64,000 bases of DNA from assembly GCF_964019385.1 (NCBI RefSeq), contig NC_088643.1, forward strand, positions 5,918,495 to 5,982,494. Reading direction: 5' to 3'. The notes under the pieces were generated by a model. That model searched no databases and had not been told where the DNA came from. It saw only the letters and a list, made by a program, of their open reading frames with translations. Below are positions 9,250-19,918 of this stretch, one piece after another. Position 1 is the stretch's first letter, and each line of letters opens with the position of its first letter. Both the position numbers and the translations under genes were made by a program. This DNA is from Sycon ciliatum (taxonomy: Eukaryota > Porifera > Calcarea > Leucosolenida > Sycettidae).

Positions 9250-11680
9250 CTGCGGTGGTGGCCAGTCCACCATAGATATTCTGAAAGCCAAACACCCATC
9301 ACCGGACTTGGATGGCCCCTCATCCGATGTACTGCTACAGGGTCCGTGCCGCCCAACGCATCCCGTGCTGTTCGAACCGGTGAATGCTGCATTTGTCCGG
9401 GCTACCTCCCTTTCCCTGTCTGGTGCGGCAGGGGTGTCTGGGCTGGATGCAGATGCCTGGCGGAGGATGTGTTGTTCATTTGGAAGATCTTCTACGGGCC
9501 TATGCAACGCTGTAGCCATGCTGACGAAGCGCCTCGCCACCTCTCCTGTCGACTCGGGTGCTTTGGCGCCGCTGCTGGCTGGGAGGCTTGTGCCCCTGGA
9601 TAAGAATCCTGGTGTGCGCCCGATCGGCATTGGGGAGACCCTCCGTCGCCTCATTGCCAAGGTGGTCCTCCGCATCACGCGTCAGGACATTGTTGAGGCC
9701 GCGGGGGCACTTCAAACCTGTGCTGGGCAGGAGGGTGGGGCGGAGGCCGCTGCACATGCCCTGTGTCGCCACTTTGACAGCAGCAACACAGAGGGAGCAC
9801 TCCTGGTCGATGCTACCAACGCGTTCAACTCCCTGAACCGTGCAGCTATGCTCCACAACATCCACCTACTATGTCCATCAATAGCAACAATTTCGAAAAA
9901 CTTTTACCGCAGCACAGTACCTCTCCACGTCAGCGGTACGGTCATCTGGTCTGCTGAAGGCACCACGCAAGGCTGCCCACTAGCCATGCCCCTCTACGCT
10001 ATTGCCATTACGCCACTCGTCACTACCCTCGCCACCGCCCTTATGGACGACTCTCCAGCTGGCACGGTGCATGACCGCGAATCGCCTGAGAGACCAGCCG
10101 GCGTCGGTGCGTCCGCTGCTCGACCGGACGCCTCGACCATCCAGCTATGGTATGCCGATGACGCGGGAGCCGCTGGCCTGCTGCGGCACCTTCGCACCTG
10201 GTTGGACCAGATCTGTCAACTTGGCCCAGCATTCGGCTACTATCCAAGCGCTGCCAAGACTTGGCTGGTTGTCAAGCCCGAGCATCTCGATGCTGCCAAC
10301 GCTGCATTCGCCGACACCGATGTCCACATCACCACGGAGGGCCGCCCCTACCTGGGTGCTCCTCTGGGCTCGGAAGCCTTCAAGACAACATTTTGCAATG
10401 CTCGAGTGGAGGCTTGGGCATCTGAGATGCGTGAGCTGGCGAACGTGGCCGAGGCCGAGCCCCAAGCCGTGTATGCCGCACTGGTCTTTGGGTACCGTCA
10501 CCGCTGGACATTCCTGATGCGCGTGTCGAGCTGTGCACCAGACGTCTTCGAGCCTCTCGAGTCCTCTCTTCGCTCCGTCTTGTTGCCAGCTCTATTGGGT
10601 GTGCCAGTCGTCCCTGCCCCTCTACGCAGCCTTCTTGCTCTGCCTGTGCGTCATGGTGGCCTTGCAGTGCTCAATCCAGTTGAGGCTGCCCCGCAACAGC
10701 GGACAGCATCTCTGTCCATCACGAGCAGTCTCCAGCAACTTATCGCGGACCAGTCCTCCCTCTACAGCGTGGACCCAGCAGCCATTTGCGCCGCCAAGGC
10801 TGCTGCCAAGCAAGCCCAGTCTGTGACAACCAAGACCGTCCTGCAGACAGCTGGTCCAGAGGCCCTACCACCGATGCTTCTGGAGCACCTCCAGGCCAAG
10901 GGAACAGGTGCATGGCTGACCTGTCTTCCTGTTCGCGAGCATGGATACTCCCTCGACCGGCGGTCCTTCGTTGATGCCCTATGCATTCGGTATGGCCTCA
11001 CCATCCACGGTTCACCTACCGAGTGTCCATGCGGCCGGCCGTTCACCATCGACCACGCAATGATCTGCAAGTTGGGCGGCTATCCCATCCACCGGCACAA
11101 CCATGTCCGCAACTACCTGGGCCAACTTCTTTCTCAAGTGTCTGAGGATGTGCAGCTGGAGCCACCGCTGCAACCTCTACCGACGGTCCGCACGTTTGAC
11201 CATGGTCCTGCCCTGCTCACTGCGGACGACGCCAGACCGGACATCAAGGCCAGGGGGTTTTGGTCGGTACAGACTGATGGATTTTTTGATGTAAGGGTGT
11301 TCTATCCCAACGCACAGTCGTGCCGATCTCGCCCGCTGGCTGAGGTGTTCCAATGGCACGAGCGTCAGAAGCAGTCGGCATACGGTGCCCGGATCCGGGA
11401 AGTTGAGCACGCGTCGTTCACCCCGATCGTCCTGTCTTCCGCTGGTGCCCTGGCGAAGGAGGCCACCCGGTTCCTGAAGCTGCTCGGAACGAAGCTCTCC
11501 ACCAAGCTCTCGCAGCCTTATCCCCTCGTGATGGGAAAGCTGCGGACGGACCTGGCTTTCAGCCTTGTCCGCGACTCCGTCCTGATGGTTCGTGGGAGTC
11601 GCCGTGCATTCCGTGCACCTGGTCTGGCGGCGGATGTGGATGCTGTTTCTGTGGAGGCCCGCATTCCCGCCACTACGTGA
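9239..11680 (+). CDS. RLE-1 ORF, reverse transcriptase and endonuclease part
   Basis: 813 codons in the next frame, overlapping the first part by 11 nt. RT blocks are plain: K-N-P-G-V-R-P-I-G-I-G-E near residue 121, LVDATNAFNSLNR near 190 (motif A), T-T-Q-G-C-P-L-A-M-P near 243 (motif B) and Y-A-D-D near 304 (motif C). The C-terminus has a CPCG...H...C...H zinc-binding block (597-621) and then R-P-D-I with F-F-D-V-R-V-F 20 residues on (665-690). This is the (K/R)PD...D signature of a PD-(D/E)XK restriction-like endonuclease. Related proteins are common in cnidarian and mollusc genomes. The annotated Met is only the first in frame; the true protein starts at 8188. Confidence 0.75.
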   Translation: MQADCGGGQSTIDILKAKHPSPDLDGPSSDVLLQGPCRPTHPVLFEPVNAAFVRATSLSLSGAAGVSGLDADAWRRMCCSFGRSSTGLCNAVAMLTKRLATSPVDSGALAPLLAGRLVPLDKNPGVRPIGIGETLRRLIAKVVLRITRQDIVEAAGALQTCAGQEGGAEAAAHALCRHFDSSNTEGALLVDATNAFNSLNRAAMLHNIHLLCPSIATISKNFYRSTVPLHVSGTVIWSAEGTTQGCPLAMPLYAIAITPLVTTLATALMDDSPAGTVHDRESPERPAGVGASAARPDASTIQLWYADDAGAAGLLRHLRTWLDQICQLGPAFGYYPSAAKTWLVVKPEHLDAANAAFADTDVHITTEGRPYLGAPLGSEAFKTTFCNARVEAWASEMRELANVAEAEPQAVYAALVFGYRHRWTFLMRVSSCAPDVFEPLESSLRSVLLPALLGVPVVPAPLRSLLALPVRHGGLAVLNPVEAAPQQRTASLSITSSLQQLIADQSSLYSVDPAAICAAKAAAKQAQSVTTKTVLQTAGPEALPPMLLEHLQAKGTGAWLTCLPVREHGYSLDRRSFVDALCIRYGLTIHGSPTECPCGRPFTIDHAMICKLGGYPIHRHNHVRNYLGQLLSQVSEDVQLEPPLQPLPTVRTFDHGPALLTADDARPDIKARGFWSVQTDGFFDVRVFYPNAQSCRSRPLAEVFQWHERQKQSAYGARIREVEHASFTPIVLSSAGALAKEATRFLKLLGTKLSTKLSQPYPLVMGKLRTDLAFSLVRDSVLMVRGSRRAFRAPGLAADVDAVSVEARIPATT

Positions 11681-12177
11681 CGCTAAGTCCTCCTGGGGTT
11701 TGCCGCTCTCCGGTCCTCTTCCATCCCGTTCTCCCCTCTTTTTTGGGGATTCTTTGTACTTCGTCTTTCTTGTTTTTCTTGTTCCTTTGTTTTTTGTAGG
11801 ACAGATTTTTGGTGTACTGATTTCGGTCGTTGTTGTGTCTGACTCTATTCCCAATATCTAATTCTGTGGTTGGTTTTCCAACTCATTGGGTTTTGTAGTT
11901 TCCATCATGAGTTTGATTCCATCGTGAGTTTGATTCCATCGTGAGTTTTGATTCTATTTGCTATTTTTCGTTCCATTTTTGAGCTCATATTATATTTTCC
12001 TGATTTCTTCTCCAGTATATTTTGTATTGCATTTTAATACATTGTGTTAATTTTTGCCCGTAAAAGAGGCTTGCACTTCTCATAAAAGGATTGACTAGTA
12101 ATATAATTATAAATAATAATAATAATTTCAAAGGATCAGTCGGGGAAGTGAACTGCCTGAAAAGAGAAAAAAACGCC

Positions 12178-12248
12178 AGACCCACCAGGACTCGAACCTG
12201 GGACCCTGCTTGTCATGAGCAATGCTCTAACCACTGAGCTATGGGACC
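12178..12248 (-). tRNA. tRNA-like module of tR307
   Basis: 71 nt with close to canonical pairing: acceptor GGTCCCA/TGGGTCT 6 of 7, D stem GCTC/GAGC, anticodon stem TTGCT/AGCAG, T stem CCAGG/CCTGG perfect. A and B boxes are intact. The loop CATGACA has A at the U33 position and would present TGA, so use in decoding is uncertain. Copies: 12485-12555, 12792-12862, 13099-13169, 13405-13475 and 37577-37647 (all -), and 38137-38207 (+). Confidence 0.75.
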
Positions 12249-12484
12249 AGGCTGAACCTAGAAGGCGCTGACAAGTTTTTCACTCCAAAGGCAGCTCACA
12301 ACACGTGCCACACATACTGATGGCACTTGGGTCTTTTTCCCTCCCCCAGGGGACCAACCACGGTCAGTTTCTGGAAACTACCAGAGGTGAAAGAAAGTGA
12401 TTAAATTTGGACAGGATTGGGAGAACTTCAATTTCAAAGGATCAGTCGGGGAAGTGAACTGCCTGAAAAAAGAAAAAAATCGCC

Positions 12485-12555
12485 AGACCCACCAGGACTC
12501 GAACCTGGGACCCTGCTTGTCATGAGCAATGCTCTAACCACTGAGCTATGGGACC
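12485..12555 (-). tRNA. tRNA-like module of tR307, unit 2
   Basis: Same 71-nt cloverleaf, in the second unit of the array. Confidence 0.7.
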
Positions 12556-12791
12556 AGGCTGAACCTAGAAGGCGCTGACAAGTTTTTCACTCCAAAGGCA
12601 GCTCACAACACGTGCCACACATACTGATGGCACTTGGGTCTTTTTCCCTCCCCCAGGGGACCAACCACGGTCAGTTTCTGGAAACTACCAGAGGTGAAAG
12701 AAAGTGATTAAATTTGGAAAGGATTGGGAGAACTTCAATTTCATAGGATCAGTCGGGGAAGTGAACTGCCTGAAAAGAGAAAAAAATCGCC

Positions 12792-12862
12792 AGACCCACC
12801 AGGACTCGAACCTGGGACCCTGCTTGTCATGAGCAATGCTCTAACCACTGAGCTATGGGACC
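12792..12862 (-). tRNA. tRNA-like module of tR307, unit 3
   Basis: Same 71-nt cloverleaf, third unit. Confidence 0.7.
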
Positions 12863-13098
12863 AGGCTGAACCTAGAAGGCGCTGACAAGTTTTTCACTCC
12901 AAAGGCAGCTCACAACACGTGCCACACATACTGATGGCACTTGAGTCTTTTTCCCTCCCCCAGGGGACCAACCACGGTCAGTTTCTGGAAACTACCAGAG
13001 GTGAAAGAAAGTGATTAAATTTGGACAGGATTGGGAGAACTTCAATTTCAAAGGATCAGTCGGGGAAGTGAACTGCCTGAAAAAAGAAAAAAATCGCC

Positions 13099-13169
13099 AG
13101 ACCCACCAGGACTCGAACCTGGGACCCTGCTTGTCATGAGCAATGCTCTAACCACTGAGCTATGGGACC
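13099..13169 (-). tRNA. tRNA-like module of tR307, unit 4
   Basis: Same 71-nt cloverleaf, fourth unit. Confidence 0.7.
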
Positions 13170-13404
13170 AGGCTGAACCTAGAAGGCGCTGACAAGTTTT
13201 TCACTCCAAAGGCAGCTCACAACACGTGCCACACATACTGATGGCACTTGGGTCTTTTTCCCTCCCCCAGGGGACCAACCACGGTCAGTTTCTGGAAACT
13301 ACCAGAGGTGAAAGAAAGTGATTAAATTTGGAAAGGATTGGGAGAACTTCAATTTCATAGGATCAGTCGGGGAAGTGAACTGCCTGAAAAGAGAAAAAAT
13401 CGCC

Positions 13405-13475
13405 AGACCCACCAGGACTCGAACCTGGGACCCTGCTTGTCATGAGCAATGCTCTAACCACTGAGCTATGGGACC
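13405..13475 (-). tRNA. tRNA-like module of tR307, unit 5
   Basis: Same 71-nt cloverleaf, last (partial) unit before the inverted tail. Confidence 0.7.
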
Positions 13476-13607
13476 AGGCTGAACCTAGAAGGCGCTGACA
13501 AGTTTTTCACTCCAAAGCTTCTCTTTTCAGGCAGTTCACTTCCCCGACTGATCCTTTGAAATTGAAGTTCTCCCAATCCTTTCCAAATAATAATAATAAT
13601 AATAATA

Positions 13608-13948
13608 AGCTGTTTGTCAGCGCATTCATAAGCCGAATTTGTGTGTCCAGAAAGATAGTGTTATTACCCTAAAATTGTTCAAATAGTGTTCTCCTGTGTA
13701 GTGTGGCAACGTTGTTGCCTCTTGTGCCTAAATGTGTTTGTCACCTTCTTGTTTATTATTGTTATTATTATCATTCGTTCTCACTTTTTTGTTTTTGTTT
13801 TTGTTGCTGATACACACTTGTCACGCTTAGTTCTTACTTGTATACCCTTGTTTTCTGCACACTTTTGTGAGAAATCGCACCTCGATATTCCAGTGCTGTC
13901 ATTGTTACATGTCACCCAACCTTGATTGCTATATTATTTCCTTTGTTC

Positions 13949-13949
<1 letters not shown>
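13608..13949 (+). mobile_element. PLE-4 3' end fragment
   Basis: Starts with the last ~26 codons of a PLE ORF (terminal pattern C-V-Q-K-D then L-K-L-F-K, stop at 13684-13686), followed by ~260 bp of 3' UTR and (TAA)n. The same tail, on the - strand with more coding sequence, lies at 61500-61960. Confidence 0.6.
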
Positions 13950-13990
<41 letters not shown>

Positions 13991-13991
<1 letters not shown>

Positions 13992-16900
13992 CCCCCTCGG
14001 GGACGGTTCAGCTTTTTGGAGCTCTGGTAGTCATCCGCCTCTGAGAGCGCTACCCGCTCCAATTCCTTTGAGTTTACCCTCATCCCTTTACTAGTAGCCG
14101 TTTCATCATTTTTGTGAAGTAGGTCTCAGCAAAGAGAAGGTCTAGTCTTGTTTTTTAGTGAACTGGTGTATGCCACCTCGCAGGAAATGGTCTGGTTCCG
14201 ACAACCGTATTGCCTTGGAGTGCCATTTTCTGGCTGTATGGCCACAGAAGGCGGGTCACCGGAAGCGTCAACTTGACCTATGGATACAGCGTCGACCGGA
14301 TGATATTATCTCGGAGCAGAACTTGGCTGGTCAAATTTCGCTTATTATCAAAAAATACCTTACATCGGTGGAGCAGGAGGAGATAGCCCGTCAGTTGGTG
14401 CAGCGTGGCGAGTTGCCTGTTGAGTTCATGACGCACTTTGGCTGTGTGGTCCAGTTGCCTGCTACGACTAGTCAGGGTCCTGAATCTTTCAGTGCGTCTT
14501 CCACCGGCGCTGTTTCCCTGGATTCGGCTGCTGGGTTACCTGATGGTCCTGGCGCCTGTTTCACTGACACTGACAGCGAACCGCCAGCCTCTCTTGCACG
14601 TGATCATGTAGAATATTCCGCCTGCACCGATTCCGTTGACTCTGGTCCCAGTGTGCTAGTAAACGATGGCCTTGACACGTGCGCCGGCGTTCCACCGAGC
14701 TTGCTCCGTGTGTTTGCTGCTGGGCCTCTGCCTTCATGTACTGAGTACTCCAGCACTGCGGGTGATGATGCATCATGTATTGAATCTGTCTATGCACACT
14801 CTGTGGGTAGTCCAGTGGCCTTCGTGCGTCCACAGGCTGTTTATGGCCTGGCAGGACCTCAGCCACCTGTGGAGGGCGACTTTGCTCCCAGTGGATCAAC
14901 GCCTACTGTGGATGGACCGGCTGTTGGAGTGCCTGAAACAGAGCAAAGTCACTGCACAAGGGAGACGCCTTGTTCGCCTTGTAGTAATTCCAACCCTGAT
15001 AAGCTTGGAGGCATTCTAACCAATCTCAGTGAATCTGATATTCTGGGCCCTGGTGGTTTGAGTATGGATCTGGAGTGGTCAATCAGGCACCTCTGCATCA
15101 ATCGCAAAATAACCACACCTGGTGACGTTGCCAGACCTCTGAGCGGTGTTTTAGTTGGAGTACAGAGCTTGCAGTTGACAGGTCGGCCAAGACTCACTGT
15201 CCCCAGAAAGGTCCCTAGCCGTGCACTTTCCAGCAATGTTGCCTTGGTCAACGGTGGCATGAGACTGTTCCTGTCGGGTTTACCCCTACCTCTGTCTTTG
15301 GAATTCGCCAATCAGCTCACCTCTGCAGCGGCGGTGCTGGTCTTGGTGGTGTCTGGTGTTGCACCTTGCCGTTTGAGTGGTGGTGATCATGGGAGGGAGA
15401 CTGCGCCAGGCTGGTTGTTGCGGATACAACGCAAAATTGAGAATGTGAGGAAAGACGTGTCGCGCCTCACAAGTTTCATCCAAGCTGGAAACCCAAGATT
15501 GTTCACCAGATATCCTGTCAAGAGCAGTGATGAGGCCGCGGCTCTACTCGAAAGCAAGAAAATGGAGCTGCTGGCGCTTTCCGCCAGAATCAGACGGTAT
15601 AAGGATAACATCAAGAGAAAACAACAGAATCAGGTATTCAGAGAGAACGAGCACCAGTTCTACCGCTCTCTGGGGACACAGGAGGCTGACTGCAGTGACC
15701 AGACGCGGCCTGGTATGGGGGCGTTGCATGATTTTGGTCAGGCATCTGGTCCGAGCCATTTGCGGTGAGCAGACATGGATGGATTGAACGGGAGGCTCTT
15801 GCCTATCAAGATGTCCAGCCACAAGAGGATGCAGTCATAACGCCGGAGTTGTTCCAACTGGCAGTTGGAAGGATGCCTCACTGGCGTGCTGCTGGGCCTG
15901 ACAACATCAGACCATTCTGGTTGAAGAAGTTTAGTGCACTGCATCCTGCCTTGCTTCGCATATTCCAGCAGCTGTTGGATTCGGAAGTCGTGCCACCGCC
16001 CTGGTTCTCCCTTGGTGCAACCGTACTCCTACCGAAGAAAGGTGATCTGTCGAAACCCCAGAACTGGAGACCTATAACCTGCCTGCCTTCTATGTATAAA
16101 CTTTTCAAATCTGTAGTATCGGAGCTTATGTGGTCTCACATCACCGCTAACAGTCTGCTGGCCCCGGAACAGGTCGGATGTGCACGTGGCCGAGGAGGAT
16201 GCACAGATCAGTTGTTGATCAACAACATGATTATTGAAGATGCCAAATGCCACCAGCGCTCCCTCAGTATGGCATGGCTAGACTTCCGAAAGGCCTTCGA
16301 TAGCCTTTCCCAAGAGTGGATCTGGGAAATTGCTACCATCTACAAGTTCGATCCTAGGATCATCCGCACACTCCAAACGCTGTCGGAGCAATGGAGCACA
16401 CAACTGTGCCTTAGCAGCGGGGTCAGCGAGCCAATATCCATCCGACGGGGTATCTTCCAGGGTGATTCTCTGTCTCCCCTGCTGTTCTGCATCGGTCTCA
16501 ACCCAATCTCAAACGAATTAGCAAGAAGCGGCATAGGATATCGTTGTGGACCCACGCGTGATTCCCTGTTGTCGCATCTATGGTAACTGGATGACGTCAA
16601 GCTATTTGCCGCTAGCAGTACTGGACTGGACTCCTTGATCAACATTGTGGAGTGCGTTGGTGGGGCGGTTGGCATGCAACTATCTCCCACTAAGTGCTCG
16701 AAGATTGTCTGCCCGGCCGCTAAGCCAACCCAGGATGCAGAGCCTTCGTCAACCTTGCTAACAGAGTCGATCATTCATCCTCTGCAAGATGGCGCGGCGT
16801 ACCTCTACCTTGGCCTGCGGGAATTCCTGGGAATCGAGGCTGGTGAAGTTAAACAATCTGCCATCGCTGAGTTCCGTCGCCGTCTTCGCTTGATCACGGA

Positions 16901-18562
16901 TGCTTCACTATGTGCACCAAACCTCATCAGAGCAATCAACACCTACGTTCTGCCAGTGGTGTCCTATGGCCTTGGCACAGTCGTTCCTTGGACTGCGGAT
17001 GAGCTCCGCTCGCTGGACAGGACAGTGAGGAAGGCTCTGACTGCTAGCAGGGCCCACCACCCACGTGCCTCAATCCTTCGCCTATATCTACCGCGGAGTG
17101 AGGGAGGTCGTGGCCTAGTATGCATCGTAGATCTCCATGACCGTACTTGCATCCGGCTCGCTCAGTACCTGAAGGATCGGGAAGATGTCCCTGCCCTGGC
17201 CGCTGTTCTCCAGCACCATGAATCACGTCCCTCTAGAAAATCAATACCAAAGCTGGCAAATACTGTCCTGCAGCGCCTTCGCCTGGCGAGCCTGGACACC
17301 GCTAACAAAGAGACTGTTAAACAGGCCCTCAATGACAACCGCCGCCGTGAACTTCGAGCGATGCCTCTTCATGGTCGCTATTGGGCGCGTGTTGAGGGCA
17401 TCCTGGACATGCAGCTCTCGTTTTCCTGTTTCAGATCCCAAACAATGCGTCCTGAAACGGAAGGCTTTCTCATTGCTTGCCAGGATCAGGTGATTGCCAC
17501 GAGAAACAATATGCGCCATATCCACAAGAGGCATGATTTCGTGGACCTCTGTCGTGTATGTGGTGCACCCGGAGAAAATATGGACCACATCATCGCCTGC
17601 TGTCCAGCCCTGGCACGGACTGCATACATTGCCCGGCATAACTTTGTGGTCCAGGCCCTATATCGTGCGCTGTGTAAGCAGCATGGATTACCCAGCAGTA
17701 AGCAGCTGGTGCAGGTCACAAGTTCTGCCAGTTGCAAGCTGATGTGGCAGATTTCCATTCCCACAGATCGAGTAATAAAAGCGAACAGACCAGACCTGGT
17801 GCTGGTTCTGGATGATCGGGCACTGCTCTTGGACGTCAGTGTCCCATTGGACCACAGGGTCAATGAGAAGGTGCAGGAGAAGATCAGCAAATACCTGCCC
17901 TTGGCAGCAGAGCTGAGGAGGATCTGGAACAAAAAGATAACTATTGTTCCAGTTATCATTGGTGCTCTGGGTGGTGTGTCAGGAACGAGCCGCAGCCACA
18001 TCTTAAGCCTTGGGCTCCACGCGTCCGTGATCCAGCGGCTGCAGCAATGTGCTATTCTGGGCACCCTGAGAATTGTGCGGTCGGTGACTGGTCATGGATG
18101 GGAGAGTGGCATGGTCGGAACGGTCGGTTGACCTTATGTTAGCCTGCCCGTAATGTCTCGATGTGTCTCAGTCTGTGTGTTTCATGATTGTGGTGCATCA
18201 TGTGCTGTGTGACGAGCCGAGAGGCGTGAATTTCTGCCATATGCCCCCAGTCATGTATTGTCTTTCTCTGCATATGCCGTTTTATCTCGTATGAGTTTGT
18301 CTTGCTTGGAGTGTCCCATGTGCAGCATGCTTGGTGTTTACTACTTGAGTAGTTCTGTTATACATGACTGTGTGATTTTATGTAAGTATCGAAGTTGGTA
18401 TACTTGAATTTTTCTCTCATGAAGTTTATCAAAATTTGGTTCAGGATTTTCTTTTATCTTCATTGATTGGTGCTTCACCCTTGGGTCATATGGATCCCGG
18501 TGCTGTGCTTCATGCCTCCTTTCAAGCTTTCTTTTTCTGCTTTGGGAGTGAATAAAGTCGTC
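13991..18562 (+). mobile_element. R4-a LINE, full-length copy with damaged ORF
   Basis: Complete element of ~4.57 kb: 5' UTR beginning CCCCCCTCGGGG at 13991, ORF region 14158-18131, 3' UTR with AATAAA near 18551, and (TAA)n on both sides. It is nearly identical to the copy at 22331-26913. Confidence 0.88.
14158..18131 (+). pseudogene. R4-a ORF, inactivated
   Basis: Aligned by eye with the open 1327-codon copy at 22762-26745, this ORF has two clear lesions. One T is missing from the T run near 15732, shifting the frame. In the RT active site the Tyr codon is replaced by TAA (near 16586), so the YMDD box reads stop-L-D-D. The Myb-like N-terminus, RT blocks, CCHC and RPD endonuclease regions are otherwise kept. 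The few differences from the intact copy suggest recent insertion and loss. Confidence 0.85.
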
Positions 18563-18745
18563 ATAATAATAATACGAAGTAGTGGTTGCGACTTCGGCGA
18601 TGATTTGTAAGAAAGGGTTTGCTCCCCACACCGGAGCTCGCGCTATTCCGCCGACTTTACTTGACACTTGACTGACTCACGACTGCCATCCAGAGCACAC
18701 GAGAAGTCCATCGAACCTTTGACTCGGCAAACCTGCAAGAAAGCA

Positions 18746-18808
18746 CCACTCCCTGCTCAATACACAGTGTTTCGGGGAATTCACCCCTCATCAGTTGAGC
18801 TTGAGTAG
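18746..18808 (-). ncRNA. Hammerhead ribozyme, RZ479 left arm
   Basis: Intact core and stems on the - strand. Confidence 0.88.
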
Positions 18809-19135
18809 GCTGAGGAAGATTGTGCCTGAAGAGCACCACTTATATAGTGCTCTCCAGGTACAAACATCACCAGGGATACAAACTTACAGAGACGCTCCGC
18901 TTCCAGCGCGATAAACACCTCGTGAACACCAGATAGCAGCGTGAGTCAGTGTCGCTCCTGGACGGTGAGACGGTGAGACCGTCCAGGAGCGACACTGACT
19001 CACGCTGCTATCTGGTGTTCACGAGGTGTTTATCGCGCTGGAAGCGGAGCGTCTCTGTAAGTTTGTATCCCTGGTGATGTTTGTACCTGGAGAGCACTAT
19101 ATAAGTGGTGCTCTTCAGGCACAATCTTCCTCAGC

Positions 19136-19198
19136 CTACTCAAGCTCAACTGATGAGGGGTGAATTCCCCGAAACACTGTGTATTGAGCAGGGAGTGG
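19136..19198 (+). ncRNA. Hammerhead ribozyme, RZ479 right arm
   Basis: Intact core and stems on the + strand. Confidence 0.88.
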
Positions 19199-19365
19199 TG
19201 CTTTCTTGCAGGTTTGCCGAGTCAAAGGTTCGATGGACTTCTCGTGTGCTCTGGATGGCAGTCGTGAGTCAGTCAAGTGTCAAGTAAAGTCGGCGGAATA
19301 GCGCGAGCTCCGGTGTGGGGAGCAAACCCTTTCTTATAATAATAATATTAATAATAATAATAATA

Positions 19366-19745
19366 GACCTCTACCTGGCGTCACCAGTCACCAGCTACGT
19401 ACCAAAAGTGGCGGAGTACTTGTGGACATGAGCTAGGCATTCGATAAAGTACGGCACCAGCTCATGATCCAAGATTTGTTTGTCTTTGGTGTATCGGCGA
19501 CTACGCTGCGTTATTGTGCAGGCTCCTTCCGGATATTTTGTTGAAAATGGATGTCTGCGGATAAGCGAGGTCTGACTGAACGCTGTGCCTCTCTAACGCA
19601 GCAAAACGTCTGGCGATAGCTGACCATTGGTTTCCGCCGCGAAACTTTGGAACACCCTGCCACGGGAGCTCACCTCCATCGGTCGCCCAAAGTCGATAAA
19701 CATATTGCTGAAAGTGTTCTTCCATGGTTCATTGAGCATAACATT
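19366..19745 (+). pseudogene. Decayed CR1/L2-like LINE reverse transcriptase remnant
   Basis: Two coding pieces of an APE-type LINE survive. The first reads G-V-L-V-D-M-S, stop, A-F-D-K-V-R-H-Q near 19412-19465 (RT motif A region). The second reads V-S-A-A-K-L-W-N-T-L-P-R-E-L near 19636-19680 (typical ORF2 C-terminus). The intervening RT core is deleted. The nearest relative in the window is the fragment at 58033-59210. Confidence 0.7.
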
Positions 19746-19793
19746 GTTATAAAATGTTCTATTTTTTGTGCACAGTACCCTCAGTTCCGATGC

Positions 19794-19833
19794 TATTCAC
19801 TGATGAGCGGAACACGAAAATCGATTTTGAATA
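19794..19833 (+). ncRNA. Isolated hammerhead relic in the spacer
   Basis: Stem I UAUUCA/UGAAUA, core CUGAUGA (19800-19806), a weak stem II (19807-19815, G-C and G-C around a C-A mismatch), GAA, stem III AAU/AUU with CG loop, then U as cleavage base. The core closely resembles the PLE-2 ribozyme at 6024-6064, so this is probably the tail of an old PLE. Confidence 0.65.
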
Positions 19834-19918
19834 ACATAAAAATCCTTAAAAATTCCATGAACTCGTTGTTTGGCCATGTCTGCATCTATTATACTCCTAA
19901 TTGCATTATTATTATTAT

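Larger units (their letters stand above)
8177..12108 (+). mobile_element. RLE-1, non-LTR retrotransposon with restriction-like endonuclease
   Basis: Near-complete LINE: about 11 nt before the first ATG, a split ORF at 8188-11680, and a 3' UTR up to the (TAA)n at 12110. A second, 5'-truncated copy at 26939-27461 shares the 3' UTR and also sits in the matching polarity. The very short 5' leader suggests slight 5' truncation. The clade among RLE-type elements (R2/NeSL/Utopia group) is not resolved. Confidence 0.75.
12127..13586 (-). repeat. tR307 tandem repeat (tRNA-bearing), 4.6 units plus inverted tail
   Basis: Units begin at about 12129, 12435, 12742, 13049 and 13356 (306-307 bp period), all on the - strand. 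A ~70-bp piece at 13517-13586 is inverted. The array is flanked by (TAA)n. Units 2 and 4 share one set of variants and units 3 and 5 another (TTCAAAGG versus TTCATAGG, and GAAAGG versus GACAGG at the unit end), so a 614-bp dimer was multiplied. Each unit holds one tRNA-like module. Confidence 0.85.
18574..19334. repeat. RZ479 inverted dimer (large palindrome)
   Basis: A - strand unit (18574-18965) and a + strand unit (18966-19334) meet head to head at about 18966, making a palindrome with ~370-bp arms. Hammerheads at 18746-18808 (-) and 19136-19198 (+) face apart. Both arms share array-specific variants (GCTTCCAGCGCGATAAAC), so both came from the same template. Confidence 0.82.

Noticed and set aside
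12127-13586. CRISPR-like or simple satellite array
   Set aside because: Repeat units are 281-479 bp with no short repeat/spacer alternation, and ends are tied to TAA insertion sites.
13991-14160. HDV-like ribozyme at the R4-a 5' end, as in R2
   Set aside because: The 5' leader is GC-rich and partly self-complementary, but I could not fold a convincing nested double pseudoknot by hand.
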